From contig JBAOHV010000025.1 of NCBI GenBank assembly GCA_037045265.1, forward strand, positions 238,800 to 302,799: a stretch of 64,000 nucleotides of DNA, read 5' to 3'. The stretch is from JBAOHV01 sp037045265 (GTDB lineage Bacteria; Actinomycetota; Acidimicrobiia; Acidimicrobiales; Microtrichaceae). Each line of letters opens with the position of its first letter. Positions within the stretch are counted from its first letter, which is position 1. This document shows, in pieces, positions 27,594-37,705 of the stretch. The notes beneath the pieces were generated by a model that saw nothing but the letters and a program-made list of their open reading frames with translations, made no database searches and was not told where the DNA came from. Position numbers and translations under genes: made by a program.

Positions 27594-29634
27594 TGCAGTC
27601 CTCCTGCGGGTGCTGCGTCGGTTTCGATGTCAGGGTCGCCCTCTGCCCTGACCACTGCGAGCACAGCACCGGCTTCGACCTGGCTGCCGACGGTCGCGGC
27701 CAACTCCGCCACCACTCCGGCCGCAGGGGCGTCGATTGCGTGCTGCATCTTCATCGCCTCCATGACGACCAGCGTCTGGCCTTCGGCGACCGTGTCGCCG
27801 ACCGCTGCGCGCACCTCGACGACGCTCCCGGGCATGGGAGCCAGCAACGACCCGGCGGCGACCTGGTCGGCCGGGTCGACGAAACGCGCCCGGCGAGTCA
27901 GCGAGACGTGACCCAGGGCGGACTCGACATCCACGTCGCCGGAGTCACCGCGTGTCGGCGACGTGGATCCGGAACCTGTGGATCAAGCCGTCCACCACGA
28001 GCCTCACGACAGTGGGATCGCCCGATCGGTCGCAGACGACGACACTACTGACGCTCACGTCGTCTCTGCCGTGAAGGGTGAACGATCGTCCTCCGTGCCA
28101 GCGCACCTCGACAGGGTCACCGGCGTGGTCCACGAAGGTGCTGAGCAGCGGGGCGGCAACCACGTTGCGGAACCCGGCGGGAATCCTCTGCTGCACAGGC
28201 GCGCCCAGGCGGTCCATCTCCGCCAGGGCGATCGTCGCCGCGAACGCACTCAACTCGACGACCTCAGGTGCGACCGACGTGACCGTGCCCAGCCGGCCCA
28301 GGTCGACCCCGTCGAGCCAGGTCGTGTCCATCCGCGCCGCGACCACGACCGGGTCGCGGAGCAAGTCCACCAGGAGGTCCCGATTGGTCCGCAGCCCGTG
28401 GATCTCTGCTCGTGCGAGAGCGCCCGCGAGCCGGCGCAGGGCCTCGTCACGGGTCGGCGCCCAGGCGATCACCTTGGCGATCATCGCGTCGTAGAAGGTG
28501 CCCACCTCGTCGCCGGCACCGACACCGGAGTCCAGCCGTACCCCCCATGTGGTCGGGCCGCGGAACTCGTCGAGTACCCCCGGCACCTCGAAGCGCGAGA
28601 GCCGACCGGACTGGGGCTGGTAGCCGGCGGCCGGGTCCTCCGCGTAGAGGCGCACTTCGACTGCGTGGCCAGAGGGTTCCGGGGCGGTGACACCGTCGAG
28701 GGGCCTGCCTTCCGCGACGGCGATCTGCATGGAGACCAGGTCGATGCCGAGCACAGCCTCGGTGACGGGGTGCTCGACCTGGAGCCTCGTGTTCATCTCG
28801 AGGAACCAGAAGCGATCGCTCTCGGGGTCGTAGAGGAACTCGACGGTTCCGGCGCCGCGGTAGTCGATTGCATCGGCAGCGGCGCGGGCAGCTTCGTGCA
28901 GGGCAGCGCGGGTGGCATCGCCGATGCCAGGTGCCGGTGCCTCCTCGATGACCTTCTGGTGGCGGCGCTGTACGGAGCAGTCGCGCTCGCCGAGCACCAG
29001 AACGCCCTGGCTGGTACCGACCACCTGAACCTCGATGTGGCGGCCGTGCTCGACGTACGGCTCCACGAACACGGTGCCGTCGCCGAACGCCGACTCCGCC
29101 TCGGCGCAGGCCGACTCGATCTCGCCCGACAGTGCGCTCAGGTCGCGCACGACCCGCATGCCGCGGCCGCCGCCCCCGGACGACGCCTTCACCAGCACGG
29201 GTAGGTCGGCTTCTGTCACGGACTCAGCGACGAGCTGCTCGAGCACCGCAACACCGGCGTCAGCCACGATCAGCTTGGCCGAGATCTTCGACCCCATCGC
29301 CTCGATCGACTCAGGGCTGGGTCCGACCCAGACGAGCCCGGCATCGACGACGGCGCGGGCGAAGGCGGCGTTCTCGGACAGGAACCCGTAGCCGGGATGC
29401 ACAGCGTCCGCTCCGGAGTGGAGTGCCGCGGTCACGATCAGATCCGCGGCGCAGGTAGGTCTCGGCAGGGGAGCTGCCGGCGAGTGCAACTGCGCAGTCG
29501 GCTTCGGCGACGAAGGCCATGGCGGCGTCGGCATCCGAGTGGACCGCGACCGTCTCGATGCCCAGGTCGCGGCAGGTCCGGAACACGCGGCGGGCGATCT
29601 CGCCGCGGTTGGCGACCAGGAGTCTTGTGATCAC
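27590..29634 (-). pseudogene. Acyl-CoA carboxylase alpha subunit: biotin carboxylase plus BCCP (two frameshifts)
   Basis: Biotin-dependent carboxylase subunit of about 680 residues, the normal length for propionyl-, methylcrotonyl- or geranyl-CoA carboxylases. The N-terminus MITRLLVANRGEIARRVFR, ATP-grasp region KASSGGGGRGMRVV, FLEMNTRLQVEHPVTEAV and biotinyl site VVMEAMKMQH (Lys carries biotin) are all present, in three frames. Removing one C at about 29448 (TACCTGCGCCGC) joins the N-terminus; removing one T at about 27946 joins the BCCP domain. It lies between the beta subunit and the acyl-CoA dehydrogenase. Sequencing error is the simplest explanation. Confidence 0.85.
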
Positions 29635-29644
29635 GGCTGCGCCC

Positions 29645-31240
29645 CTACATGCGGAAGACGCCGAAGTTCATGGCGCCCTCGATCGGTTGGTTGTCGATGA
29701 CCGACAGGCAGATGCCGAGCACCGTGCGAGTGTCTCTCGGGTCGATGACGCCGTCGTCGTAGACCATGCCCGACAGGAAGTACGGCAGGGACTGCTCCTC
29801 GATCGTCGCCTCGACCATCTCCTTGATTCCGGCGAAGCCTTCGGCGTCGAAGGGCTGCCCCTTGGACGCGGCGGACTCTCGGGCCACGATCTCGAGCACT
29901 CCTGCCAGCTGTGCGGGCCCCATCACGGCCGACTTGGCCGATGGCCACGTGAACAGGAACCGCGGGTCGTATGCCCGGCCGTTCATGCCGTAGTTCCCTG
30001 CCCCGTACGACGCTCCCATGATCACGGTCAGATGCGGGACCTTCGAGTTGGAGACGGCGTTGATCATCATCGCCCCGTGCTTGATGATCCCGCCCTGCTC
30101 GTACTCCTTGCCGACCATGTAGCCGGTCGTGTTGTGCAGGAACAGCAGCGGCGTGTCCTTCTGGTTGGCCAGCTGGATGAACTGGGCGGCCTTCTGGGCC
30201 TCCTCGCTCATCAGCACACCGCGGGCGTTTGCCAGGATGCCGATCTCGTGTCCGTGCAGCCGTGCCCAGCCGACGCAGAGGGCGGGCCCGTACAGCGGCT
30301 TGAACTCGTCGAACGGCACGGCGTTGCCCACATCAGTCCCGTCGACGATCCGCAGGATCGCCTCGCGTGGGTCGAACGGCTCGCGCAGGTCGGTGGGGAT
30401 CAGGTCGAGCAGGTCGTCAGGATCAAGGTCCGGCTCCGCGTAGGTCGGCGGTGGCGGAGATCCGGCCTTGCGCCAGTTGAGGCGCGCCACCACCCGCCGG
30501 GCGAGACGGATGGCGTCGTGCTCGTCGACCGCGAGGAAGTCAGACGAACCCGACACCCGAGAATGCATCTCTGCCCCGCCGAGCGACTCGTCGTCGCTCT
30601 CCTCACCGGTGGCCATCTTCACCAGCGGGGGCCCTGCCAGGAACACCTTGGCCTGGTCCTTGACCATGATCACGTAGTCGCTCATGCCCGGCACGTACGC
30701 GCCGCCGGCTGTCGAGTTGCCGAACACGACCGAGATCGTCGGACGCTTCGCGGCCGAAGCGCGGGTGAGGTCGCGGAACCCTCGGCCACCGGGGATGAAG
30801 ATGTCCTTCTGGGTCGGTAGGTCCGCGCCACCCGACTCGGTGAGGTTGATCGACGGCAGGTGGTTCTGCTGGGCGATCTCGGCGGCACGGAACGACTTGC
30901 GCAGCGAGTACGGGTTCAGCGCGCCGCCCTTGACGGTCGGGTCGTTCGCCGAGATCAGGCACTCGACACCTTCGACCACGCCGATGCCCACGACCAGGCT
31001 GGCGCCCACGGGGAAGTCCGTCCCCCACGCAGCGAGCGGCATGAGCTCCAGGAACGCCGAGCCTTCGTCGAGGAGCAGGTCGATGCGCTCACGCGCGGTG
31101 AGCTTGCCGCGGTCGTGGTGGCGCTGGGTGTACTTCGCTCCGGCCTCGACCGCCTTGGTCTGCTCATCGTGCAGCGATGCGATCTTCGCGAGCATCGCTT
31201 CGCGTCGGCCGGTGTTGTCAGTGCTCACAGGTGTCGTCAT
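29645..31240 (-). CDS. Acyl-CoA carboxylase beta (carboxyltransferase) subunit
   Basis: A 531-residue carboxyltransferase that would carboxylate an acyl-CoA using biotin from the alpha subunit. Conserved blocks include RERIDLLLDEGSAFLEL, KGGALNPYSLRKSFRAAEIA, SGGADLPTQKDIF and GASYGAGNYGMNGRAYDPR, the last typical of methylcrotonyl/geranyl-CoA-type subunits. The start overlaps the end of the AtuA C-terminal gene (31237-31240). Confidence 0.92.
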   Translation of the reverse strand: MTTPVSTDNTGRREAMLAKIASLHDEQTKAVEAGAKYTQRHHDRGKLTARERIDLLLDEGSAFLELMPLAAWGTDFPVGASLVVGIGVVEGVECLISANDPTVKGGALNPYSLRKSFRAAEIAQQNHLPSINLTESGGADLPTQKDIFIPGGRGFRDLTRASAAKRPTISVVFGNSTAGGAYVPGMSDYVIMVKDQAKVFLAGPPLVKMATGEESDDESLGGAEMHSRVSGSSDFLAVDEHDAIRLARRVVARLNWRKAGSPPPPTYAEPDLDPDDLLDLIPTDLREPFDPREAILRIVDGTDVGNAVPFDEFKPLYGPALCVGWARLHGHEIGILANARGVLMSEEAQKAAQFIQLANQKDTPLLFLHNTTGYMVGKEYEQGGIIKHGAMMINAVSNSKVPHLTVIMGASYGAGNYGMNGRAYDPRFLFTWPSAKSAVMGPAQLAGVLEIVARESAASKGQPFDAEGFAGIKEMVEATIEEQSLPYFLSGMVYDDGVIDPRDTRTVLGICLSVIDNQPIEGAMNFGVFRM

Positions 31241-31617
31241 GTCGAGTGCCCCAGCAGGTGGTCAGGAATGTCGACGAGCCGCGACCGGGTCCACTCGCCC
31301 AGGGCTTTTGCCTGCGGGTCGAAGCGAGTGCTCGAAGCGACTCCTTCGCCGAGCAGTCCTTCGATGACCACGTTGACACCGCCCAGGTTCACCAGCCGGT
31401 GAACGGATATCTGCAGCTCAGCTGCCTCGGGCAGCAGCTCGCGGACACGCTCGGGTGTGAGCGTCGCCAGCAGCCAGGCAACTCGCTCGGCGCGCAGTGC
31501 TTCGGCGTCGGAGCCGGCGGGCTCCTGGCGGACCCAGAGCCCGATGTTGGCGTCTCCGCCCTTGTCGCCGGAGCGGGCATGTACGAACGTTCCGAGCGGA
31601 GCGCGTCTGGTGTTCAT
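31237..31617 (-). CDS. AtuA-like C-terminal domain protein
   Basis: A 126-residue protein corresponding to the ferredoxin-fold C-terminal domain found fused to AtuA (DUF1446) in other bacteria. It contains FVHARSGDKGGDANIGLWVR, which is the hallmark motif, and LVNLGGVNVVIEGLLGEGVA. It overlaps both neighbours by 4 bases. In this operon it is a separate subunit that presumably associates with the AtuA protein encoded just upstream. Confidence 0.88.
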   Translation of the reverse strand: MNTRRAPLGTFVHARSGDKGGDANIGLWVRQEPAGSDAEALRAERVAWLLATLTPERVRELLPEAAELQISVHRLVNLGGVNVVIEGLLGEGVASSTRFDPQAKALGEWTRSRLVDIPDHLLGHST

Positions 31618-32932
31618 GCGGCTGTTCCTCCCAACTCGGAGCCGTCCAGCACCACCCGCTCGTGGACCTCGTCGCGCTCGACGTAGGCAGGCCGGTACAC
31701 GCCGTACGGCGACGGCTTGGCGGGTGGGGCGGTCAGCGTGAACCCCGGGTATGACGCCAGGGCCAGCTCGACTCCGGCGGCGGTGAATGCCTTGCCGACG
31801 ACCTCGGCGGACGGGTCCTTGACCACGCAGCGCAGGCGCAGTGCGGCCCCCTCCTCGGTGTCGGCGTCGGCGATGGGACCAGGTCCCCGGCTCCAGGACA
31901 CCTCAGCCGGACGGTTCCCGGCGAGTGCCGCGTCGAGCTGGGCGCGCAGCCACGCCTCCTTGGCATCGAGATCCAGGCCGACGAGTACGAACTCCATCTG
32001 GTTGCGGTGCCCGCCGAGCGTGTTGGTGGCGACCTTGAGTTGGTCCGGTCGCTGTGACCCCTTTACCCCGTGGATCCGCACCCGGTCCACGCCGTCGCCT
32101 GCGAGTCGGATGCTGCGTAGATCGGCACGCACGTCAGGGTTGTCGTAGAGAGGGCCCTGGATCTCGTACATGAGCTGCGCCGTCACTGTGTCGATCGTGA
32201 CGAAGCCGCCGGTGCCGGGGTGCTTGGTGATGATGCTGGACCCGTCGGCGTGCAGCTCGGCGATGGGGAAGCCGAGCGGCCGAGCGTCGAGCGGCAGATC
32301 CAGGAAGCCGGAGAAGTTCCCGCCGGTGGCGTGGGTGCCGCACTCGATGACGTGGCCCGCGACCACCGCGCCGGCGAGTGCGTCCAGGTCCTCGGTGCCC
32401 CAGCCGAAACGCCAGATGCCCGGGCCGACGACGACCGAGGCGTCGGTGACACGGCCGGTGACGACGATGTCGGCCCCGGCGGACAAGGCCCTGGCGATGC
32501 CGAACCCGCCTAGGTATGCGTTGGCCGTGAGCGCCCCACCGAAGCCGAGCTCGGCTGCGCGTGGGCGCAAGGTCGTCGCCGTCGACCACGCCGATCGACG
32601 GTGCCAATCCGAGGGCGCCGGCAAGTTCGCGCAGTCGCTCGGCAAGGCCGGTCGGGTTGAGGCCACCTGCGTTCGCGAACGATCTTCACGCCACGTTCGA
32701 GGGCGTCACCGAGGCACTGCTCCACCTGGGTCACGAACGTGCGGGCGTACCCGAGCGAAGGGTCCCGCAGCTGGTCCTTGCCGAGGATCAGCATTGTCAG
32801 CTCGGCCAGGTAGTCGCCGGTGATGACATCGACCGGTCCGCCGTCGAGCATCTCACGCATGGCCGAGAGCCGGTCGCCGTAGAAGCCCGAGCAGTTCGCG
32901 ACGATCAGCGGACCGCCAGCGGGCACGTTCAT
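31614..32932 (-). pseudogene. atuA: AtuA (DUF1446) acyclic terpene utilization protein (two frameshifts)
   Basis: Protein of the AtuA family, required for acyclic terpene catabolism in Pseudomonas, biochemical step unknown. The start is NVPAGGPLIVANCSGFYGDR (ATG 32932) and TGDYLAELTMLILGK follows. At about 32675 the frame moves (NAGGLNPTGLAERL is the expected continuation) and again at about 32570 (AAELGFGGALTANAYLGGFGIA). From there 31614-32570 is intact with TGRVTDASVVVGPGIWRFGW and IECGTHATGGNFSGF. With the small downstream gene it makes a full AtuA. Confidence 0.82.
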
Positions 32933-33726
32933 GATGGGGCGCCTCTCGTCGGGGAGCGTCCTTCGCCGGGCGGCCCGGCGAACGCCTGGGCGACGTCCAG
33001 CCACCGGTCCGCGTCGGGTCCCATGGTGACCAGGTCCAGGTCCTCGCGGTTGCGGCGGTGCGTGACCAACAGAGCGAAGTCCCAGGCTGAACCTGTCACC
33101 GACTGTGCCGCGTCGTCCGGCCCCCAGCTCCACTCGTCCCCGGAGGGGGCGCGTAGCTCGACACGGAACTCGTCGGGGGGCGGGGCCAGCTGGTGTGTCG
33201 CGAACGCGAAGTCCCGGGTGCGAACCCCCAGGTGCACGACGTGACGGACCCGATCGTTCGGCTCGACCTGGATTCCGAGCGCCTCGGCCACGTCGAACGA
33301 GTGCGCCCACGTCTCCATGAACCTGGCGGTCGCCATGGAAGTGGGTGACATCGGCGGGCCGAACCAGGGCACCTTCTGCCCGTCGGGATACCAGCGCAGC
33401 GTCTTGGGCAGCTCTAGCCTGGCATCTCGCCAGCGTTCGAGCAGCGACGTCGGGTCGGCCTCGGCGACCGCGAACGCATTGGCGTCGACGAAACCCTCGG
33501 GGTCGGCCATCGCCGACAGCACCAGCTGCTCCCACCCGTCGGGATCGGTGGCGGCGACGATCGCCACCTCGTCGGTCCAAGCCAGGTGGGCGACGGTGGT
33601 GGCGATGTCCCACCCTGCCGCCGGAGTCGGTGTGAGCCACTGCTCATCGGTCAGCGGAGCGACCCATCGCTCCAGCTGCTCGCCCTCGGCGGCAAGGTCT
33701 TCGAGCACGTCGTCCAGAACGCTCAT
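32929..33726 (-). CDS. TIGR03084-type DinB-fold/maleylpyruvate-isomerase-like protein
   Basis: A 265-residue protein with a four-helix DinB-like N-terminal domain: MSVLDDVLEDLAAEGEQLE, TPAAGWDIATTVAHLAWTDE (first metal-ligand His region) and ETWAHSFDVAEAL (second His region), plus a C-terminal SCP2-like part. This is the actinobacterial TIGR03084 family, usually metal-binding and often encoded next to AtuA or terpene genes. A thiol-dependent isomerase or transferase activity is possible but unproved. It overlaps AtuA and TetR by 4 bases each. Confidence 0.82.
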   Translation of the reverse strand: MSVLDDVLEDLAAEGEQLERWVAPLTDEQWLTPTPAAGWDIATTVAHLAWTDEVAIVAATDPDGWEQLVLSAMADPEGFVDANAFAVAEADPTSLLERWRDARLELPKTLRWYPDGQKVPWFGPPMSPTSMATARFMETWAHSFDVAEALGIQVEPNDRVRHVVHLGVRTRDFAFATHQLAPPPDEFRVELRAPSGDEWSWGPDDAAQSVTGSAWDFALLVTHRRNREDLDLVTMGPDADRWLDVAQAFAGPPGEGRSPTRGAPS

Positions 33727-34334
33727 GGTTCCTCCGAATCGGTCAGTGGCCCGAGTTCGTGGTCGAGGGCGACTGCCCAGCGGTCGAGCACCCTGTTCCT
33801 GCGCCGTGTGTCGTTGCTCAGAGCTTTGGCCAGTCCCAGGCCGCGGATCATGTCGAGGGTCGCTTCGATGAGCTCGCGGGTGCCGGGGACGGACTCGTCG
33901 GCGCCGAGGGCGACCACTGCCAGCTCGTGGGTCTGGCGTCCGATTCGACGTTCGAGAGGCGCGACGGCGGCCCGAAGCTCCTGATCGGTGCGCGCCGCCA
34001 CCCACAGCTCCAAGGCGGCGTCGAACACCGGCGAGGTGACGTGGTCGGCGAGCATCCGCAACGCCCTGCGCCGATCCCGCGGTTGTGCCGCCGATGCGGC
34101 GGTCAGCTCCTGTCCGCGCACCTGTGTCAGGTGTTCGACCGCTGCGACGAGCAAGTCGGCCTTGGAAGGGAAGTGGTGCAGCTGTGCACCGCGGGAGACG
34201 CCTGCGCGTTCGGAGACCATGGTGGTCGAGGTGCCGGCGTAGCCGCACTCGACCAGGCACTCGACCGCGGCGTCGAGCAGACGCACGCGCATCAGTCGGC
34301 TGCGCTCCTCCTGCGGTACGCGAGTGGTGCTCAC
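33723..34334 (-). CDS. TetR-family transcriptional regulator
   Basis: A 203-residue repressor-type protein with an N-terminal helix-turn-helix, STTMVSERAGVSRGAQLHHFPSKADLL (helices 2-4), and a variable all-helical ligand-binding domain. It is the first gene of the AtuA/carboxylase operon, coupled by overlap to the next gene, and a palindromic site lies 24 bases upstream of its start, so it probably represses its own operon in response to an acyl-CoA or terpenoid intermediate. Confidence 0.9.
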   Translation of the reverse strand: MSTTRVPQEERSRLMRVRLLDAAVECLVECGYAGTSTTMVSERAGVSRGAQLHHFPSKADLLVAAVEHLTQVRGQELTAASAAQPRDRRRALRMLADHVTSPVFDAALELWVAARTDQELRAAVAPLERRIGRQTHELAVVALGADESVPGTRELIEATLDMIRGLGLAKALSNDTRRRNRVLDRWAVALDHELGPLTDSEEP

Positions 34335-34357
34335 ATGACGATCATCGGGGTGAACCT

Positions 34358-34383
34358 ACAAACAGTCAAGCCTGTCGGTTTGT
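34358..34383. promoter_or_regulatory. Putative TetR operator
   Basis: A 26-bp inverted repeat with half-sites ACAAACAGTCAAG and CCTGTCGGTTTGT, matching at 10 of 13 positions. It sits directly upstream of the tetR start at 34334 and overlaps the end of the upstream reading frame. Position and symmetry fit an autoregulatory operator. Confidence 0.65.
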
Positions 34384-34839
34384 TCTCTGCGTCGTCGTCA
34401 GAGTCGATTCGATCGCCGCTAGCAGGGTGGCGGTCGTCAGGGGGCTTTCGACGATGTGGACCCGCCCGCGGTCGAACCACCAGTTGTCGTAGTCGTCACG
34501 GCGCTGGATCTCGGGTGCAGGGACCTCGGTGACGACTGCCGGTGGACGTCGTTCGTCGGTGATGGCTGTCAACACTTCGCTCGTGTGCGGGTTCGACCCG
34601 CCGAAGAGGTTCACCACGACATCCGCTCCCGACACCAGGTTGCATGAACCGGTGGTGACGAGCGGGCAGTGGTGGCGCTTGTCGGGTCCCTCACATGTCC
34701 GGACTGCGTAGCCGTTCCGTTCCAGGATCCCTGCGATCACATCCGGGGTGTGCTCGGGCGGGCACTCGACGAGCACGCGGACCTTCTCGGGTGGGGCGTC
34801 GTCCCAAGTGCCGGTCGGGAGAGGTCGGCGCATGGGCAC
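34366..34839 (-). CDS. Hypothetical protein
   Basis: A 157-residue soluble protein of no recognised family. It has an alternating strand/helix look: KVRVLVECPPEHTPDVIAGIL, then a stretch with three cysteines (TCEGPDKRHHCPLVTTGSCN), VSGADVVVNLFGGSNPHTSEVL, and a C-terminal part with DDYDNWWFDRGRVHIVES. The Cys/His pattern could bind a metal, and the overall shape resembles a receiver-like or Toprim-like fold, but this is speculative. It lies between the GH31 gene and the terpene operon on the same strand. Confidence 0.6.
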   Translation of the reverse strand: MPMRRPLPTGTWDDAPPEKVRVLVECPPEHTPDVIAGILERNGYAVRTCEGPDKRHHCPLVTTGSCNLVSGADVVVNLFGGSNPHTSEVLTAITDERRPPAVVTEVPAPEIQRRDDYDNWWFDRGRVHIVESPLTTATLLAAIESTLTTTQRTNRQA

Positions 34840-34938
34840 CTCCGGGTAGTCCTGGTTTCACGATGCCAGACCGCCTGTCCACAAGGACGGTGATAGCGGT
34901 CACATGTCAGTTGGACAGCCGTACTGAACCGCACTCAG

Positions 34939-37629
34939 TCAGATCTGCTCCAGCGTCGTGGCCAGGACAGCGCGGGCGTGCGCCACCGCAGCGACCGAGC
35001 GCTCACGCTGTTCCGGGAACAGCAGAGCGACCGCTTGACCCCAGGCTTCTTCGAACTCGGCGAGGACGTGGCCCAAGTGCCCCAGCGACGACCGAGTCCG
35101 GCGTAGCTCGGAGAACATGGTCGCTGGATCGCGGGTGATCCGGGCGGCGGACTGGGAGAGATCCACAGCGAGGCGTTCCTCGGCGTGCAGCTGATAGGGC
35201 GGCGACACCTGACCGATCAGAGCGGCGATCGTGTCCAGTCGCCGGGCCACACCCGTGAAGCCGTCGATCAGGATGGACGCATTGCGAGGCAGGTCCGGGT
35301 TTCGGTGCAGAGTCAACGTGGTTCCGGATCTCAGGTCGACCGATGCAGCGCACACGACCACACTCGAGCGCGCTGCGTCATACCACCAGTACCCGTCGCA
35401 CCCGACCCCTCTGGCCGCGGCTCCGGAGCCGTCGGCCGCAGTCGCGCCGGGTAGCTCCCGACCGCCGAGCTCCACCCTGGTCGGCACTGCCTCTGAGACG
35501 ACCCGGAACTCGACGGGACGGTGCTGGGCCCAACCGGGGTAGTCGCCTCGCGCTTGACTCAACTTCACGGTGCGGGACTTCGCCGAGCTTCGCTGACGAA
35601 GGTCGATCCACACCGACTCACCGTGCATGTAGCCGGGTGAGGCGCCGTCGTCCTCGTACAACCTGGCGGAGCCGGTGGCACCTGGGTACGCGGTGATCCG
35701 CAGATGGGGATAGCACGCTCCGTCGAGACGGCGTGCACCTACCTGTCCGGGGATCAGAGCCCCGTCCGCCGCGAACACCGGGACTTCATCGAGCAGGTAG
35801 CGACGTTCGAACCACTCGCCGGCAGCCTTGCGGACGCTGAGCACCTGACCCAGAGCGGTGTCGTACCAGCGCCCCTTCGGCAGCCATACCCGAGCTGCTG
35901 CCATCGAGTCCTCACCGACCGGCTGCACGACCGGCGCGACGATGAGCGAGTCTCCGAACAGGTACTGGCCGTCGGCCTGGTAAGCGGCATCGCGGTCCGG
36001 GTGGTCGTGGTACATCGGCCGCAGCGCGCTGCCCCCCGAGTCGACCGCGGCGCGGCACTGTCCGTACAGATACGGCACCAGCTCGTAGCGGTTCCGTACG
36101 GCGTCGATCATGGCGGTTCGGTACGGGTCCGGGAACTCCCAGAAGCGTCGCTCCTGGTCCGGGTCCTTGGTGGCGTGCGTGCGGAGGATCGGTGAGTACG
36201 CGCCGAACTGGACCCAGCGGGCGTACAGCTCGGGGTCCGGCGGTGATCCGTAGTGGCCGCCGATGTCGTGGCTCCAGTAGCCGTAGCCGACGTTGGCAGC
36301 GGTCGCGGTGAACCAGGGCTGCAGAGCCAACGAGTCCCAGGTCGACCACGTGTCGCCTGAGAACCCGATCGGGTGGCGAGCATCTCCGAGACCGCCCCAG
36401 CGGCTGAAGATCAGGGGGCGGCGATCGCCGTGGTTCTCCGTCTGGTCCAACCAGTGCAGCTCGTTCAGCCAGGCCAGCGGATCCAGGCCATCGAGCGACG
36501 TGGTCGTGCCCTGTTGCCAGTCCATCCACCAGAAGTCGACTCCCCGCTCCTCCTCGGGGTGGTGCAGGCGAGTGAAGTAGGCGTCGATGAACGCCGGATC
36601 GGTCACGTCGAAGGGGATCGCCTCGGTGGCCTTCGGATCCAGGCCGAGATCCGCGCACATGGCGACGTGTGCGTCCTCGTGAGGTCCTACCCCGTCCGCC
36701 GGGTGGACGTTGAGGGTGACGTGGAGGCCTCTGTGGTGAAGTCGCTCGAGCGTGTCTGTCGGGTCCGGGAAGTACCTGCGGTCCCACGTGTACCCGGTCC
36801 AGCCCGGCAGGTGCCAGTCCATGTCGACGACCACTACGTCGAGCGGCACGTCCATCGTGTCGAACGTGTCGACGATCCCGAGCAACTCGCGGTCCGTGTA
36901 GGCGTAGAAGCGGCTGTACCAGTAGCCGAACGCGTACCGCGGTGGGAGCGGTTGGGGCCCGATCAGGTTCGCAGCATCTGCCAGCGCTCCGCGATGGTCG
37001 TTGCCGTGGGCGAACAGGTAGAGGTCCTGTCGGCGTCCGGACGGTCGTCCCGTCGGCCAACCCCGCCCGCTGCCTTGCCCGGTCCGCCCGGCACTCGGGT
37101 CGAGCACCGGCCCGGCCGAGTCATCGAGCACGACCCAGCCGTCGCGCGACAGGAGCCCGGGATCCACCTCCCAGCGGTTCCAGTCGCTGAAGACCAGGTT
37201 GCCGTCGGCGTCCAGGTCGACCAGCTCGCGAACTTCTCTGCCGCGGCAGTTGTCGAGCGTGCGTGTGGTGCCACCAAGGTTGCCGCGTGCCCGATCACCC
37301 GGGCGCCATCTCACGGCCCCGCGACCGCTGCCGATCCGAGCAGTCGTGGTCGCCCGGGTGAGCATGCGTCTCGTGTCGGTGATGGTCAGCTCCACCTCGC
37401 CGGTGTCGACGACCAGCCCATCGGCGCTGTCGGCGACATCGAACTCTGGGACCGGGAACCGACGGTTGACGACTGTCATCGAACCACGGTCCTCGAACTT
37501 GCGGTCGGCCGAGTACTCGAGGCGCAGCAGTCGGGGCGTCAGCACCGTGACCCGGACCCGGTCGCGGACCACGACTGCAGCGGCACGTGCCGACGGGTCC
37601 GGTCGAATCAGCGCCCGTGGTACGGCCAC
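34939..37629 (-). CDS. GH31 alpha-glucosidase/alpha-xylosidase family protein
   Basis: An 896-residue glycoside hydrolase with no signal peptide. The GH31 barrel begins around PPRYAFGYWYSRFYAYTDREL; VVVDMDWHLPGWTGYTWD follows, the nucleophile region is VDFWWMDWQQG (Asp) and the acid/base region GFSGDTWSTWDSL (Asp). YGYWSHDIGGHYG and FGAYSPILRTHATKD are characteristic of the family, followed by two beta-domains. The alternating hexose substrate cannot be assigned. Divergent from the pyridoxamine-oxidase-like gene. Confidence 0.88.
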   Translation of the reverse strand: MAVPRALIRPDPSARAAAVVVRDRVRVTVLTPRLLRLEYSADRKFEDRGSMTVVNRRFPVPEFDVADSADGLVVDTGEVELTITDTRRMLTRATTTARIGSGRGAVRWRPGDRARGNLGGTTRTLDNCRGREVRELVDLDADGNLVFSDWNRWEVDPGLLSRDGWVVLDDSAGPVLDPSAGRTGQGSGRGWPTGRPSGRRQDLYLFAHGNDHRGALADAANLIGPQPLPPRYAFGYWYSRFYAYTDRELLGIVDTFDTMDVPLDVVVVDMDWHLPGWTGYTWDRRYFPDPTDTLERLHHRGLHVTLNVHPADGVGPHEDAHVAMCADLGLDPKATEAIPFDVTDPAFIDAYFTRLHHPEEERGVDFWWMDWQQGTTTSLDGLDPLAWLNELHWLDQTENHGDRRPLIFSRWGGLGDARHPIGFSGDTWSTWDSLALQPWFTATAANVGYGYWSHDIGGHYGSPPDPELYARWVQFGAYSPILRTHATKDPDQERRFWEFPDPYRTAMIDAVRNRYELVPYLYGQCRAAVDSGGSALRPMYHDHPDRDAAYQADGQYLFGDSLIVAPVVQPVGEDSMAAARVWLPKGRWYDTALGQVLSVRKAAGEWFERRYLLDEVPVFAADGALIPGQVGARRLDGACYPHLRITAYPGATGSARLYEDDGASPGYMHGESVWIDLRQRSSAKSRTVKLSQARGDYPGWAQHRPVEFRVVSEAVPTRVELGGRELPGATAADGSGAAARGVGCDGYWWYDAARSSVVVCAASVDLRSGTTLTLHRNPDLPRNASILIDGFTGVARRLDTIAALIGQVSPPYQLHAEERLAVDLSQSAARITRDPATMFSELRRTRSSLGHLGHVLAEFEEAWGQAVALLFPEQRERSVAAVAHARAVLATTLEQI

Positions 37630-37705
37630 CTGGTCAGCTTAGAAGCTCGAGACGTCGAGGGTTCGCCCTCCGGTAGCGTCGGCTCTGTCAAGAGGGGGTG
37701 CCGCC

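Noticed and set aside
34366..34839. The hypothetical protein as a member of the terpene operon
   Set aside because: It lies upstream of the putative operator and regulator, and its stop overlaps the operator; there is no link in function.
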